Assembly: GCA_017416705.1 (NCBI GenBank)
Contig: JAFQBG010000028.1
Span: 1-45,724, forward strand
DNA: 45,724 nucleotides
Reading direction: 5' to 3'
Origin: Bacteroidaceae bacterium
GTDB lineage: Bacteria; Bacteroidota; Bacteroidia; Bacteroidales; Bacteroidaceae
Part shown: positions 18,017 to 28,405 of the stretch, piece by piece
Numbering within the stretch: the first letter of the stretch is position 1
How the letters are laid out: every line of letters begins with the position of its first letter
The notes under the pieces: generated by a model
Database searches by the model: none
The model's input: only the letters and a program-made list of their open reading frames with translations
What the model was told of the DNA's origin: nothing
Program-made: the position numbers and the translations under genes

Positions 18017-18385
18017 ATGGAAATTACAGGAAAAATCATTGCAGTGCTGCCCGAAAGAGGCGGTGTATCTAAGACAGGAAACGAGTGGAAAATGCAGGAG
18101 TATGTTATTGAAACACACGAGCAATACCCTCGTAAAATATGTTTCAATGTTTTTGGAGCAGACAAAATATCACAGTTCAATATACAGGTGGGCGAAGAAA
18201 TGACAGTGTCATTCGATATTAATGCCCGCGAATATAACGGCCGTTGGTACAATGATATCAGAGCATGGAGAGTAGAGCGTGGTGCTCCTGTGGCAGCCCC
18301 GGTTGATGCTCCCGCAGTAAGTGCTCCCAAAGTATCACCCGCCGATTTCAACGTGCAGAACGAGGCCGATGACCTCCCGTTCTAA
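18017..18385 (+). CDS. DUF3127 protein (OB-fold-like)
   Basis: 122 residues from the ATG at 18017 (MEITGKIIAVLPERGG), the start conserved in the family; the frame extends 25 codons further up with an unlikely N-terminus. The DUF3127 core (about 1-90) reads as beta strands (WKMQEYVIETHEQYPRKI, EEMTVSFDINAREYNGRW), consistent with a single-strand-binding-like OB fold. The tail is Ala/Pro/Val-rich and ends in the acidic EADDLPF, which resembles the C-terminal DDxPF tip of SSB that recruits repair proteins. This suggests a DNA-associated role, in keeping with dnaN next door, but it is inference. Confidence 0.85.
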   Translation: MEITGKIIAVLPERGGVSKTGNEWKMQEYVIETHEQYPRKICFNVFGADKISQFNIQVGEEMTVSFDINAREYNGRWYNDIRAWRVERGAPVAAPVDAPAVSAPKVSPADFNVQNEADDLPF

Positions 18386-18403
18386 TATTGGAACAAATTT
18401 CAT

Positions 18404-18441
18404 AAAAAAAACGAACACCCTTGCAGGTGTTCGTTTTTTTT
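18404..18441. terminator. bidirectional intrinsic terminator between DUF3127 gene and rho
   Basis: CGAACACC (18412-18419) pairs with GGTGTTCG (18426-18433), loop CTTGCA, extended by an A8/T8 pair on both sides, so it ends in a U tract on either strand. It overlaps the rho stop codon. Confidence 0.9.
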
Positions 18442-20440
18442 ATGAATTCATGCTCAGTAGGAATTCCTCGTTGTCTTTTGTCTTTTCGAGCCTGTCCTTG
18501 ACAAATTCCATGGCTTCGAGCGATGTCATATCGGCAAGATACTTGCGCAATATCCACATTTTGTCAAGCGTGTGTTTGTCGTGCAGCAAATCGTCGCGTC
18601 GTGTGCTCGATGCCACTATATTCACTGCCGGGAATATACGTTTGTTGCTCAATGTACGGTCGAGTTGGAGCTCCATATTACCGGTTCCTTTGAACTCCTC
18701 GAAGATGACCTCGTCCATTTTTGAGCCGGTGTCGATGAGGGCTGTTGCTATTATTGTGAGCGAGCCTCCATTTTCTATGTTACGCGCTGCGCCAAAGAAA
18801 CGCTTGGGCTTGTGCAGGGCATTTGCATCGACACCACCCGAAAGGACTTTTCCCGATGCAGGCGACACTGTGTTATAGGCGCGGGCAAGGCGGGTTATGG
18901 AGTCGAGGAAGATAACGACATCGTGGCCACATTCCACCATTCGTTTTGCTCTTTCGAGCACAATTCCGGCTATCTTCACATGGCGTTCTGCCGGTTCGTC
19001 AAAGGTCGATGCAATGACTTCGGCATTAACGCTGCGTGCCATGTCTGTCACCTCCTCGGGGCGTTCATCTATGAGCAACATTATCATATAGGCCTCGGGG
19101 TGATTGGCTGCAATGGCATTTGCTATATCCTTCAACAGCATTGTTTTACCTGTCTTGGGCTGGGCAACGATGAGGCCGCGTTGTCCCTTGCCTATGGGCG
19201 AGAACATATCCACTACGCGTGCCGACAAATTGTCGTACGAGCCATTGCATAGTGTGAATTTTTCTTCGGGGAACAGAGGGGTCAAGTTGTCGAACGATAC
19301 GCGGTCGCGCACCAATTCCGGCGCAAGGCCGTTTATTCTGTTTACTTTTACGAGGGGGAAATATTTCTCGCCTGCATTTGCCGGACGTATGATACCCTCG
19401 ACTACATCGCCGGTTTTAAGTCCGTAGAGTCTTATTTGGTTTTGTGACACATATACATCGTCGGGCGAGGCAAGATAGTTATAGTCCGATGAACGTAGGA
19501 AACCGTAATTATCGGGCATTATCTCCAACACGCCTTCTACTTTTAGTATATCGGCAAAATCATATTGCTGTTGGGGTGCCGGCTCGCTGTTTTCGCTGTT
19601 ATCGCGTTGTTTGTCGAAACGCTGACGACGTGCTTGGCGGTCGTTTTTTTGATTATTGTTTTGCTGTTCAGCACGTTTCTCAAATTTTCCTATCAGCTCG
19701 GCCGGAACTTCGCTCTTGTCGCTTTGCAATTCTTCGATGGGCACAAATGCCTCGCCATCGGTCTCTTGCGCGGGGGATGCCTGCTCAGTTGCTACGGCTT
19801 CGGCCTGTTCTGCAACGGGTGTCATGGTTTCCTCGGCTGCGTTCGATTTTGCTTTTGGCTTACGTCCGCGTTTTTTAGGTGCGGCGGGCGAGGCTGCTTC
19901 GTTTTCGGTTGTTGCGGCTGCATCCTCGGTTTGTTGCATGTCGGTTGCGGCCTCTTCTTTTACCTTTGGTTTGCGTCCGCGCTTTTTGGGAGCGGGAACA
20001 GCCTCTTCGGGGGCTGCCACTGTTTCGGGTGTATCAGGCATCACAACCGGCTTTGCAACGGGAGCCTCATTCTTGGTTTCAACAACCGCTTTATCTGTTT
20101 TTTCAATATTTATATCGGAAAATAAGGGAGCCGCTTCTTCTTGATTTCTTTTTGGCTCGTTCTTGTCGAGTTTAACAGCCTTGTCGCCTGTGGCTGTATA
20201 TACTTTTGCAGCGGCATCGGGTTGTATTCGATTGCGTCGATGATTACGTCTGTTCATACGATTTTCCTCTTTTACAACTGCCGGCGCACCCGACTGGCTA
20301 CGTTGAAGAGCTTGCCCGTCTAATATTCTGTATATCAAGGCGTCACGCTCTAATGATTTAACTCCTTTAACTCCTAACTCATTGGCAATGGATTGCAATT
20401 CCTGCAAATCCTTGCTTCTCAACTGTTCAATATGATACAT
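18440..20440 (-). CDS. rho: transcription termination factor Rho with long disordered insertion
   Basis: 666 residues, against about 420 in E. coli. It is a hexameric RNA-dependent ATPase. The N-terminal helical Rho_N part (1-45) is followed by about 250 residues of low-complexity, charged sequence (45-295) with two AT-hook-like KKRGRKPK motifs (152-159 and 189-196). Then come the cold-shock RNA-binding domain (297-370), Walker A AQPKTGKT (426-433), Walker B VVIFLDS and the Q/R loop region [21 protein letters not shown]. The insertion is typical of Bacteroidetes; in B. thetaiotaomicron the disordered Rho region drives phase separation. A long leader precedes the gene. Confidence 0.96.
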   Translation of the reverse strand: MYHIEQLRSKDLQELQSIANELGVKGVKSLERDALIYRILDGQALQRSQSGAPAVVKEENRMNRRNHRRNRIQPDAAAKVYTATGDKAVKLDKNEPKRNQEEAAPLFSDINIEKTDKAVVETKNEAPVAKPVVMPDTPETVAAPEEAVPAPKKRGRKPKVKEEAATDMQQTEDAAATTENEAASPAAPKKRGRKPKAKSNAAEETMTPVAEQAEAVATEQASPAQETDGEAFVPIEELQSDKSEVPAELIGKFEKRAEQQNNNQKNDRQARRQRFDKQRDNSENSEPAPQQQYDFADILKVEGVLEIMPDNYGFLRSSDYNYLASPDDVYVSQNQIRLYGLKTGDVVEGIIRPANAGEKYFPLVKVNRINGLAPELVRDRVSFDNLTPLFPEEKFTLCNGSYDNLSARVVDMFSPIGKGQRGLIVAQPKTGKTMLLKDIANAIAANHPEAYMIMLLIDERPEEVTDMARSVNAEVIASTFDEPAERHVKIAGIVLERAKRMVECGHDVVIFLDSITRLARAYNTVSPASGKVLSGGVDANALHKPKRFFGAARNIENGGSLTIIATALIDTGSKMDEVIFEEFKGTGNMELQLDRTLSNKRIFPAVNIVASSTRRDDLLHDKHTLDKMWILRKYLADMTSLEAMEFVKDRLEKTKDNEEFLLSMNS

Positions 20441-20548
20441 AAATTCGAATATGCGACTGCATTGTTATGTATGCAGCTACCTTTGGAAATATATAATTTA
20501 GATTGGTTCCGACATGGGCTAAGATTGCCCATTGGATTATTGACTGTG

Positions 20549-20556
20549 CAAAATTA
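20549..20556 (-). promoter_or_regulatory. possible -7 promoter element of rho
   Basis: TAATTTTG on the minus strand fits TAnnTTTG and gives a leader of about 100 bases before the rho ATG, long enough for autoregulation. The -33 box is weak. Confidence 0.4.
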
Positions 20557-20603
20557 ACAAATTTATTTCATTAAAAAGGTTTCGATTCTCTTTTTTTTAA
20601 CAC

Positions 20604-20651
20604 GAATTTGGCGTTTTTTAAAAAATTATATGCTTTTCAGACGCCAAATTC
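20604..20651. terminator. hairpin at the end of the SusCD operon
   Basis: GAATTTGGCGT (20604-20614) pairs with ACGCCAAATTC (20641-20651), an 11-bp stem across a 26-base AT-rich loop. It lies 16 bases after the last operon stop. There is no U tract on the minus strand, so it may protect a 3' end or give Rho-dependent termination. Confidence 0.45.
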
Positions 20652-20666
20652 CTTGTTGTGTGCCTT

Positions 20667-21149
20667 TTATTCGAGATATTTTGTCTCTTCGATAACCTCG
20701 GAGGGGATATTTTCGCAACGCTCGTAACGGCTTACGTCGCTTGGATTGCCTTTTACCGTCCACGTCATGGTGCCCGAAGGATATAGCTCGGTTACGATAT
20801 ATGAATGGTTCCATAGACCGTTGCCATAGTCATATTCCCCACTTATGATATATCCGTGGTTCTTATCCTCGTCGATGGAGTATTTTCCTGTTATGTATCG
20901 AGGATACATGCTATCGAATTTCTGATACATTTGGAAGGTTTTCTCTCTGCGGTTGAAGACGATATAGCAGTATGTTCCTTGTGCAATATCGTTTCCGTTC
21001 CATTCAACCAATTTCCATGTTCCTGCTATGTTTGCCGGGGTTACATCGAGCGAAGGAGACGGTACCTCGGAATTGTCATCGGAGCATGCATTTGCGCCCA
21101 ACATCAGGACAGATAGTACCAATGTTCTAAATACTACTTTTACATTCAT
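20667..21149 (-). CDS. lipocalin-like lipoprotein
   Basis: 160 residues. Lipoprotein signal with lipobox LGANAC (C22) followed by SDDNS, the acidic +2 region of surface-exposed Bacteroidetes lipoproteins. The body (ITGTWKL-type start NIAGTWKLVEWNG, then many short beta strands) resembles the lipocalin-like family. It is the last gene of the SusCD operon and overlaps the preceding DUF1573 gene by 23 bases. The ligand is unknown. Confidence 0.7.
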   Translation of the reverse strand: MNVKVVFRTLVLSVLMLGANACSDDNSEVPSPSLDVTPANIAGTWKLVEWNGNDIAQGTYCYIVFNRREKTFQMYQKFDSMYPRYITGKYSIDEDKNHGYIISGEYDYGNGLWNHSYIVTELYPSGTMTWTVKGNPSDVSRYERCENIPSEVIEETKYLE

Positions 21150-21972
21150 TTTTTTTATCTGTTTTCGTTTTTATTTTTTTCTTATATAGCGTAATATCCA
21201 ATGTGCGCACCGACGGACGACAGGTCACTCCCTCGATGGGGACTTTCAGTCGTATGGTGTCGCCGGGGATGCTATGGATTTCTCCACAATCGACCGATAT
21301 TATGAGGTCGCCCTCCTCGCCGGGCTGCAACACCGACGGCTCGGTGGCTATTTGCATATATGCCGGTTTCAGTTTTGCATGTACGCTGATTGGTGTCACG
21401 CCTGCGTTTACACAGGCTATGCGTTCGGCACGCATGGTGGCACTTGTCTCTATTGCATCTAATTTTACGGTTTTTCTTTTAAGCCGCAACTGCCCCATGG
21501 CCACCGGATACCGCTCCCACTGATCGACTGCCACCACATTGCCTATAATGACAAGCCTTGCCGACGGTCTGTTCGGGTTGCCTTGCAAATAGACAAAAGC
21601 ATCGGTGTCAACGGTGCCGTCGCGCCCCTGCGGATTAAATTTTATTGTAATGACGCCGCCTGCCCCTGCCGGAATATCATCGGTACTGTAATGGGCAGCC
21701 GTACAGCCACAGCTTGTTGTCACCTTGGATATTTTCACAACGTCATCGCTTATATTCTTGAAAAAGAATTTAAGTTCCTTTGCGCTGTCGGTTTCGAACA
21801 TCGCACCCATATCTATTTTATCAATGGCGAATTGCAATGCCGAGACGGTGTTGTCGGTATTTTTCAGTGCGCGTAACGAATCGACAGCAGCCCTCGACAA
21901 CTGTTTGCGTTGTGCATGGAGCGTTGTTCCACACACTGCAAGCGACAGACATAGTAAAAATATATAACGCAT
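21127..21972 (-). CDS. DUF1573 exported protein
   Basis: 281 residues from ATG 21972 (MRYIFLLCLSLAVC), which gives a signal peptide ending near LHAQ and lies 8 bases after the peptidase stop. Residues about 40-125 match DUF1573, an Ig-like ASPM/SPD-2/hydin-related domain with the typical TTSCGCTAAHYS loop and DIPAGAGGVI. A second beta-rich domain follows to about residue 270. These proteins are common in Bacteroidetes cell envelopes; the exact role is unknown. Its place between the peptidase and the lipocalin-like gene suggests a helper role in the same system. Confidence 0.82.
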   Translation of the reverse strand: MRYIFLLCLSLAVCGTTLHAQRKQLSRAAVDSLRALKNTDNTVSALQFAIDKIDMGAMFETDSAKELKFFFKNISDDVVKISKVTTSCGCTAAHYSTDDIPAGAGGVITIKFNPQGRDGTVDTDAFVYLQGNPNRPSARLVIIGNVVAVDQWERYPVAMGQLRLKRKTVKLDAIETSATMRAERIACVNAGVTPISVHAKLKPAYMQIATEPSVLQPGEEGDLIISVDCGEIHSIPGDTIRLKVPIEGVTCRPSVRTLDITLYKKKIKTKTDKKNECKSSI

Positions 21973-21980
21973 ACCTTTGT

Positions 21981-24005
21981 CTATAACCAACCGCTGTCCG
22001 AAGCTCCGTCACGCACGGTGACTGTTATCGTCTGCTCGGCTCCGCCGCTTGTCACTATGGTTATTTGGGTGCTTCCCACCGTTTTTGCTTTCACGCGCAG
22101 GGTGGTCGCCTCTATTGCAGCCTCTGCTATTTCGGCATTGGCTACGGAGCATGAATATGTCAATTCCTCGCCATTTACAAAGAACCTATCCAATGCGATG
22201 AGGTTCTCCTCGTCGGGCGCAATGTATATATTGGGAAGTTTCATATCCTTGCCTGCTCCCTCGATGGCTCTGAGCAGTGCTCCTGCATCGACCAAACGTC
22301 CCATTTTGCCTATATATTTTGTAAGGTCGGTTTTTGTTGCCGATGAACCGGGCGATGTATGCATGTAATGCGATAGTTTCTCGCCTGTGAAATAGCTGTC
22401 TATGTCGGTGGCTGTCTCGTACATGAGCTCCACGAACTCCTCGGCTTTGAAATGGCGACGCAATTTTGCGGCGTATGACAAGCCCAGCGCAGCTACACCC
22501 GACACATGCGGGCATGCCATGGAGGAGCCTTCATAGTATCCATACGACGGTTTGCCATCGACAACCAATGTGGAATATATCATGCCCTCGCACTCCTCGG
22601 AACTGCCAACCTCGCCATAGTAGTCACCATCGCCGCCGGGTGCCGACAGGTCGATTTCGATGCCGTAGTCGGTGTATGTGGCGGGTGTGTAATCGGCTGC
22701 CAATGCCGAAACGCAAACAAATTTGGAATAGGCTCCGGGGAACGAGGCCGATGAGGCAAATTCATTTCCCGCTGCAAAGACAACGATACCGCCCTCTATT
22801 ACTCCGTTAGGCGAGCCGGCATTCTTCAAGAAATAGTCGAACGCCTCTTTTTCGAGCGGATACATAGCCTCCCACTCCTCGACGCTTGCCGGTCCGGGGG
22901 TAAATCCCAAGATGGGATTGGCGTCGGGGGACATATAACCCCAGCTGCATTGCAGTATGGTGGCTCCATTATCGGCTGCATACTTCACGCCTTTCGACTC
23001 CATGAGCACCGTTGCACTGTTGCTATCGTCGAATATCTGACAAGCCATAATTTTCACACCCTGCTCGCCTGTGGCGGCATTACCGCCGGCTACGCTGCTC
23101 ACTCCTATACCGTTATTGTTTACAGCAGCTATTGTACCTGCTACATGGGTGCCGTGTCCCGAGTCGCCCGAGCCGGTTGTGGCAATGTATCCTCTGTCTG
23201 TGGCAAAGTTATATCCATGCTTGTCGCCTTTGTATCCGTTATTGTCGGCATCCTCGTCGGAACCAAGGACCTCGCCCTCGTTCACCCACATATTGGCTGC
23301 AAGGTCGGGATGGTTATACATAACGCCCTCGTCCATGACAGCTACTATTATCGAGGGGTCGCCGGTGCATAGTTCCCAAGCCTCGTCGCATCCTACATCG
23401 CAACCCGCAATACTTTTTGCCCAAGGCTGCTCGAAATCGTATGAGCCATGGTTTATATATCCCCACTGCTTGCCCAAGCCCGGGTCGTTGAATTTATACT
23501 CATGGGCTCTTTCGGCGGTTGCTTTCCCCGTTTCAACGGGATGCGCCTTTTTATTATTCAAGCGATATATTTTGCGATTACATTGCAATTTGGATATCTC
23601 GCCCAAAGCCGACAGCTTCGCTATGGCCTCTTCGAGATTTACATTCTTGTCGAATTTTACCTGATACCACAAATGCAATCCTGCCTCGCGTGTGCGTTGC
23701 TCCACAGCAGGGTCCACTGGGAATACGCGTTGGAAACTATATGCACCCAGAATAGCCAGAACCTCGTCGGTCGAGGGAAGGCCCGAACGGGTGGCACACG
23801 CCCCCGCTGCACGAGTTTGCAAGGCTTCGTCGAGTATGTCACTGAGTTCCGGAGCAAATTTTATCAAAATCTCGCCCTCGATGGCCTCGTCGGGCAAAAC
23901 AGTCTGTGATGAATCGGGTTGCGGAATATCCACATGCGCATCGTCGGAGCATGCTGCCAGCATCAACAACGTGGCAAAAACATATAATATCTTTTTCATA
24001 ATCAT
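21981..24005 (-). CDS. subtilisin-like (S8) peptidase, lipoprotein
   Basis: 674 residues. Lipobox LLMLAAC (C19) then SDDAH, so probably anchored in the outer membrane. A fervidolysin-like prodomain (about 42-150, EGEILIKFAPEL) precedes the S8 domain. The catalytic triad is D225 (VAVMDEG), H284 (DSGHGTHVAG) and S495 (GSSMACPH), with oxyanion N414 (AAGNEF). A C-terminal Ig-like Big_2-type domain (about 600-670) ends VTVRDGASDSGWL. The start ATGA overlaps the preceding LRR gene stop by 4 bases. It is the only clear depolymerase of the operon, which points to protein rather than glycan as the target. Confidence 0.93.
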   Translation of the reverse strand: MIMKKILYVFATLLMLAACSDDAHVDIPQPDSSQTVLPDEAIEGEILIKFAPELSDILDEALQTRAAGACATRSGLPSTDEVLAILGAYSFQRVFPVDPAVEQRTREAGLHLWYQVKFDKNVNLEEAIAKLSALGEISKLQCNRKIYRLNNKKAHPVETGKATAERAHEYKFNDPGLGKQWGYINHGSYDFEQPWAKSIAGCDVGCDEAWELCTGDPSIIVAVMDEGVMYNHPDLAANMWVNEGEVLGSDEDADNNGYKGDKHGYNFATDRGYIATTGSGDSGHGTHVAGTIAAVNNNGIGVSSVAGGNAATGEQGVKIMACQIFDDSNSATVLMESKGVKYAADNGATILQCSWGYMSPDANPILGFTPGPASVEEWEAMYPLEKEAFDYFLKNAGSPNGVIEGGIVVFAAGNEFASSASFPGAYSKFVCVSALAADYTPATYTDYGIEIDLSAPGGDGDYYGEVGSSEECEGMIYSTLVVDGKPSYGYYEGSSMACPHVSGVAALGLSYAAKLRRHFKAEEFVELMYETATDIDSYFTGEKLSHYMHTSPGSSATKTDLTKYIGKMGRLVDAGALLRAIEGAGKDMKLPNIYIAPDEENLIALDRFFVNGEELTYSCSVANAEIAEAAIEATTLRVKAKTVGSTQITIVTSGGAEQTITVTVRDGASDSGWL

Positions 24006-25705
24006 TCAGAATATTCTTCTTTTATTTCATATTTATCTCTTGTTCCCGGGAACACATCGTAATAGTAGTCGAAACTGAGAGGGGTATTATCGAAACGCAC
24101 AATATCGCCTGCCGAGTTACGGCCCTGTTCCTGTTGGTTGAATATAAGAATATCGGGTGCCCACTCCAACAGGTATGGGTGATATAGCAACCAATCGGGC
24201 AGGTTGCCGGTAAAGAAGTTCAGGTTGATAGCCAGACGTTTCATGTTGGGCAACACCTTGGGCATGCTCTTATCGGCAAGATATTGTATTGTGTCGCCAC
24301 CAAAAGCATCGACATCGGCCTGTGTATAGGCTTCAATGCCATCTTCGCCCACCTTGAAGTCGGGCAACAGCCCTTCTATATAGTTATTGGACAGACGCAA
24401 TTCCTCCAAACTGTCCCATAGCAACAAACGACGCAGTGAATTATCTACGGCTGTATTCAGGTAGAGACCTATTCCCTCCTCATGCTCGTCGGCACGACGC
24501 ATATCCAGAATGTTCCAACGACGGTTCGATACAAGCACCAACGATTTCAGTTTTGGGAAGTTCTCTTTGGTCAGAATATCGGGGATTGAAACAAAGTTAT
24601 TTGCACTAAGGTCGAGGTATTCGAGTGTCTTGCCTAAATTCTTAAATTCATCGGGAAGACTCACAAGGCCATACGAGAACACTTTCAGTTCTTTCAGGTG
24701 GTTAAGGGTGCATATTTCTTTGCCAAGCTCCAAACTTTTAAGCATGGTATTCACATTGCTCGATATGCTGAATTTTTCGAGATATTTAAGATATTTTATC
24801 TCCTGTGGCAACGGCTCATCGATATTGAAAAGCATGAATGCAACTGAGCGCACGCGGCCGACTGCCTGCGGCGATGGCAAATCCTTGTCGCCTGCCTCCC
24901 ATAGTGTCACATTGTTCCAGTTGCGCATATTCTCGCTGGCATCCCAAGGCTCGGACATCGAGTTCAAACGTTCGAAGATAGTGAGCAGAGCCAAGGAGTC
25001 GCCTTGTCTGTTGTCCTCGATGCGAAGAGCCGCTTTCTGTTTCAGCGTGAGCACTGCCGGCTGTTCGGGAACGTCATCGACGTTTTTCGGAACAAAATTT
25101 ATGACGGCAACGCGCTCCTGCGGCATTGTATTCATTTTCCAATTAAAACGCAGTTTGAAGGTACGAGGACGCGCACCACGGTCGAAATCTGTGTCGAATT
25201 CATCGACGGTGAGCCAGTCTGCCTCGTCGCCCTGATATTCCACCATTACACTGAAAGGAATATTTGCCGTTACTTTTGTTTCGTAATAACGTTCATCCGG
25301 TTTAGCCGATGCCGACACCTCGCCCTCGGGCTCCTCGACTGCTATAACTTTGCCAAAACCGGTCTGGTGCACTGTCACATTTATGACATCGCCACTTTTT
25401 GTTGCAAAACGAATATCGGCATCCCTGACACCGCTTATCAACGTGGTATCTATGGAGACGGTACATTCGGTTGTACCTGTTCCGTTAGCCGGCGACACCA
25501 TCACCCATGGCTCGGACACAGTGGCCACCCATTGCGCCGACGACTCAACCAATAACAGCTCGCGACCACCCTCGGCAGCAACGGTTATCTCCTCCTTGTC
25601 GGTTCTCAGGCCCTGAAAAGCAGCCTCGTCGTCATCGCTGCACGATGCCACAAAACTTGAACAAAGAAAAAGCCCCAAGCTTATCTTAAACAAATATTTC
25701 ATCAT
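24002..25705 (-). CDS. BACON-LRR lipoprotein
   Basis: 567 residues from ATG 25705; ATG at 25720 is also in frame. Lipobox FVASC then SDDDEAA, a surface-lipoprotein type start. Two beta-sandwich BACON-like domains follow (about 30-110, with SSAQWVATVSEPWVMVSPANG; and about 115-215). From about 225 on there are leucine-rich repeats of the irregular bacterial type (LKELKVFSYGLVSLPDEFKNL, LEYLDLSANNFVSIPD, LEELRLSNNYIEGLLPDF). Likely a surface binding protein holding protein or peptide substrate for the peptidase and the SusCD gate. It lies 19 bases after the previous LRR gene. Confidence 0.85.
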   Translation of the reverse strand: MMKYLFKISLGLFLCSSFVASCSDDDEAAFQGLRTDKEEITVAAEGGRELLLVESSAQWVATVSEPWVMVSPANGTGTTECTVSIDTTLISGVRDADIRFATKSGDVINVTVHQTGFGKVIAVEEPEGEVSASAKPDERYYETKVTANIPFSVMVEYQGDEADWLTVDEFDTDFDRGARPRTFKLRFNWKMNTMPQERVAVINFVPKNVDDVPEQPAVLTLKQKAALRIEDNRQGDSLALLTIFERLNSMSEPWDASENMRNWNNVTLWEAGDKDLPSPQAVGRVRSVAFMLFNIDEPLPQEIKYLKYLEKFSISSNVNTMLKSLELGKEICTLNHLKELKVFSYGLVSLPDEFKNLGKTLEYLDLSANNFVSIPDILTKENFPKLKSLVLVSNRRWNILDMRRADEHEEGIGLYLNTAVDNSLRRLLLWDSLEELRLSNNYIEGLLPDFKVGEDGIEAYTQADVDAFGGDTIQYLADKSMPKVLPNMKRLAINLNFFTGNLPDWLLYHPYLLEWAPDILIFNQQEQGRNSAGDIVRFDNTPLSFDYYYDVFPGTRDKYEIKEEYSE

Positions 25706-25724
25706 ATTATATATATTCATTTTG

Positions 25725-28394
25725 TTAATTCTGTATATTAAGTGAGCTGCATCCTCTTATATCCTGTGTCTTATCGTAGATGAACATTAAAATGCCAGCC
25801 TCGATATACGGGCATAGGTCTGTCACATCTATTGAAATATTGGGATTATCGGCTATTTCGAAATAGTAGATATATGGTGACAGGGTGTCCTCTATCTTAC
25901 GCAAATCGTTCGAGCCAATCAGGAAGAATGCAAGCGAAGGACTGCGATACAAGCCAACGGGCCACTCCCTGAGGCAACGGTTTCCATCTGCATCGCGTTG
26001 ATGACGAATGAAGAAACGCTGCAATGAGGTAATACTCAGCGGTGCCGTCGGGAAATTCTTAAATCGGTTATAGCTCAGGTCGATACCTGTGAGATAGGGC
26101 AATGTAACCGCATAAAAATCATCGGGCAGCTTGCTCAAATAGTTATGGCTTAAATCCAGCACTTCGAGCATATATGTGTTTTCGCCTTTTAATGCCCCCT
26201 CGGGTATCTCCTTCATACCGTTTCCGGCAAGAATCAACTGCACGAGCGGCGATTTTTTCTTGAACAGCATAGAGGGGAACGTCTCGAATCGGTTATTCGA
26301 TAAATCGACCTGCGTAACGTTCACTCCTTTGAAATTATCGCCGTTCTCGAAATCGCTTATTTGGTTATACGACAGATTTATAGATTGTCCCACATATATG
26401 GAGTTGGCATTGAATATATCGGGGAAGAGCGTGAGCTTGTTGTTGCTGCACGAAAAACTTTCCATCTGTGTAAAGCCACAGAAATAGCCTTCGTCATCGG
26501 TTGGTATCTCGGTTATAGCGTTGTTGTCAAGATATATCTTGGCAAAATTCACACCCTTGCCAAATGGATGGAGTTTTTCTATTTTGTTGTTTGTGCAATC
26601 CAACAAACTAAGTTTCTCCATTTTTTTCAGTAAGTCGTACTCGGGGAATTCCACCAAGTTATTAAACCCTAAGTATAGGATTTGTAGTTTGGAGCCGCTT
26701 GCACCCTTTATCAGTGCCTCCCAGTCGGCTTTCAGCTGTTCTCCCGATATACCGGTGCAACAAGCCACGTTCAACTGTTGCAGTTCGGGAAGCCCGGCAA
26801 GCATGTCCATGGGCAGGGCTGTCATATTGGGGCAGTTATATATTTCGAGGTCGGTAAGGCTGTTAAGATTGCTCCATGTAAGCGTGTCCTGTTTGTCGTA
26901 GAATGGCGACTCGGGTTCTATGTCGCGGAAGAACTCCTCGTATTTTATAGGAGAATTTGCTATATAGAATTGTTGCAGATTGACAAGACGCATAACAGCC
27001 TTGGATATGCCTGTTATACCATTCGTGAGGTCGCCATACTGTATTCCTTTCAACGAAATACCCTTTTTTACTATGGGAGTGGAATTGGCATCTAATTCTA
27101 TTGTTTTTTGCCAATCCTCGGATAGTCCGCAACGAAAATCGCGTTCAAGGACAAGCCTCTCGTAGCTATATCTCATATCCATTTTCTGCTCCTCGCTCAT
27201 GGAGGCACTTACATTCTCGAAAAGATGCCCTCCGAGTTTGTCGCTATGACTGCCGAGAGACAATATAGTAAGCTCCGACAGTTGTCCTATGGCATCGGGG
27301 AGAACGCCTTTTGCACCCATTCCGGCAATGGACAATGTGCGCACGCGCCCATTTCCGTCGAGTTGTACTCCCGGCTGCTTGCCCCATAAATCTATGTCCT
27401 TGTTAAAATTCCAATTACAGCCCTCGACTTCGTCCTCGCCCGAATAGCTCCAATTAGCGCCATCCATGGCTTCCCAAATCTCTTTCAGAGCAATATAGTC
27501 CTTAATGTATTCCGCTGTTTCCGATAGGTATATAGGTACTTCCACCTCTTTTGTCTCCACATTGTCCTCGATGGTAAATGTTTCATCATCGACCACTGTC
27601 GATACTTCCAAGATGCTTTTTCCTTTTTTGTCGGAATATGTGGTATATCCGCAAATCTTATATGTGCCGGCTTTCAACCACACAATGGTGTCGCAAACGC
27701 CATACGTTGTCTCGGCATTTTTGCCGGGATACAGCTGTTCGTCGGCTGTTCCGTCGCGGAAATCCTCTGTGGTTTCCACTGCAACCTTGGCAACAGTGGT
27801 TTTTTCCTGTGTAAAAGTATTCTGAACAACAATATCGACCAATTTTATATTCTCGAAAGGATAATCGGCATATTCCCCTGCACGTGTGGCAAAAAACTCT
27901 TTTACCAATCGGAAAGAGGCCATACCGCGTGGAGAAACATCCACAGGGACCTCTTTGACTGTCAAACCGCCTGCCACAATGGTGAACGTATTGTCGTCTA
28001 TTGTTCCCGACAAAAGTTCTGTATCCAGCTTGTCATATATGTAATATCCTATGATGGTGTAATCGCCTGTCAGTAGTTCCAGTTTCTCGCTTGTCAAGCC
28101 AAATTCGGCATTATCGCTGCTGTACGACTGCAAAACAAGTGTTTGGGCTATTGTGGAGCCTTCGTGCGACATTACCACCTTTATTTTATGCGCATCGGCA
28201 AGTTTGTCAAGCCCGTCCGAGGCGCGTGTGATATTTACTTTGTCGGCCTCGTACGATGCTCGCTTACATATTTTGAATTGCGCATATCCATACAATTCCA
28301 CAGGAGCAGAATCCTTATCGTCGGAGCAACCGAAAAGCCCCGTCAAAACGACTGCAATAAGCAGAAAATATTTATTTATCTGTTTCATATCCAT
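25725..28394 (-). CDS. DUF4458-type LRR lipoprotein
   Basis: 889 residues. Lipobox TGLFGC (C23) followed by SDDKDS. The first 300 residues are two or three beta-rich domains of the DUF4458 type (YGYAQFKICKRASYEADKVN). Residues about 340-880 form an LRR solenoid (LSELTILSLGSHSDKLGG, MEKLSLLDCTNNKIEKL, LEVLDLSHNYLSKLPDDFY). The two LRR lipoproteins of this operon share architecture but not close sequence, so they may bind different parts of one substrate. It is 11 bases downstream of the DUF5003-like gene. Confidence 0.85.
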   Translation of the reverse strand: MDMKQINKYFLLIAVVLTGLFGCSDDKDSAPVELYGYAQFKICKRASYEADKVNITRASDGLDKLADAHKIKVVMSHEGSTIAQTLVLQSYSSDNAEFGLTSEKLELLTGDYTIIGYYIYDKLDTELLSGTIDDNTFTIVAGGLTVKEVPVDVSPRGMASFRLVKEFFATRAGEYADYPFENIKLVDIVVQNTFTQEKTTVAKVAVETTEDFRDGTADEQLYPGKNAETTYGVCDTIVWLKAGTYKICGYTTYSDKKGKSILEVSTVVDDETFTIEDNVETKEVEVPIYLSETAEYIKDYIALKEIWEAMDGANWSYSGEDEVEGCNWNFNKDIDLWGKQPGVQLDGNGRVRTLSIAGMGAKGVLPDAIGQLSELTILSLGSHSDKLGGHLFENVSASMSEEQKMDMRYSYERLVLERDFRCGLSEDWQKTIELDANSTPIVKKGISLKGIQYGDLTNGITGISKAVMRLVNLQQFYIANSPIKYEEFFRDIEPESPFYDKQDTLTWSNLNSLTDLEIYNCPNMTALPMDMLAGLPELQQLNVACCTGISGEQLKADWEALIKGASGSKLQILYLGFNNLVEFPEYDLLKKMEKLSLLDCTNNKIEKLHPFGKGVNFAKIYLDNNAITEIPTDDEGYFCGFTQMESFSCSNNKLTLFPDIFNANSIYVGQSINLSYNQISDFENGDNFKGVNVTQVDLSNNRFETFPSMLFKKKSPLVQLILAGNGMKEIPEGALKGENTYMLEVLDLSHNYLSKLPDDFYAVTLPYLTGIDLSYNRFKNFPTAPLSITSLQRFFIRHQRDADGNRCLREWPVGLYRSPSLAFFLIGSNDLRKIEDTLSPYIYYFEIADNPNISIDVTDLCPYIEAGILMFIYDKTQDIRGCSSLNIQN

Positions 28395-28405
28395 AGCATT
28401 GTTAT

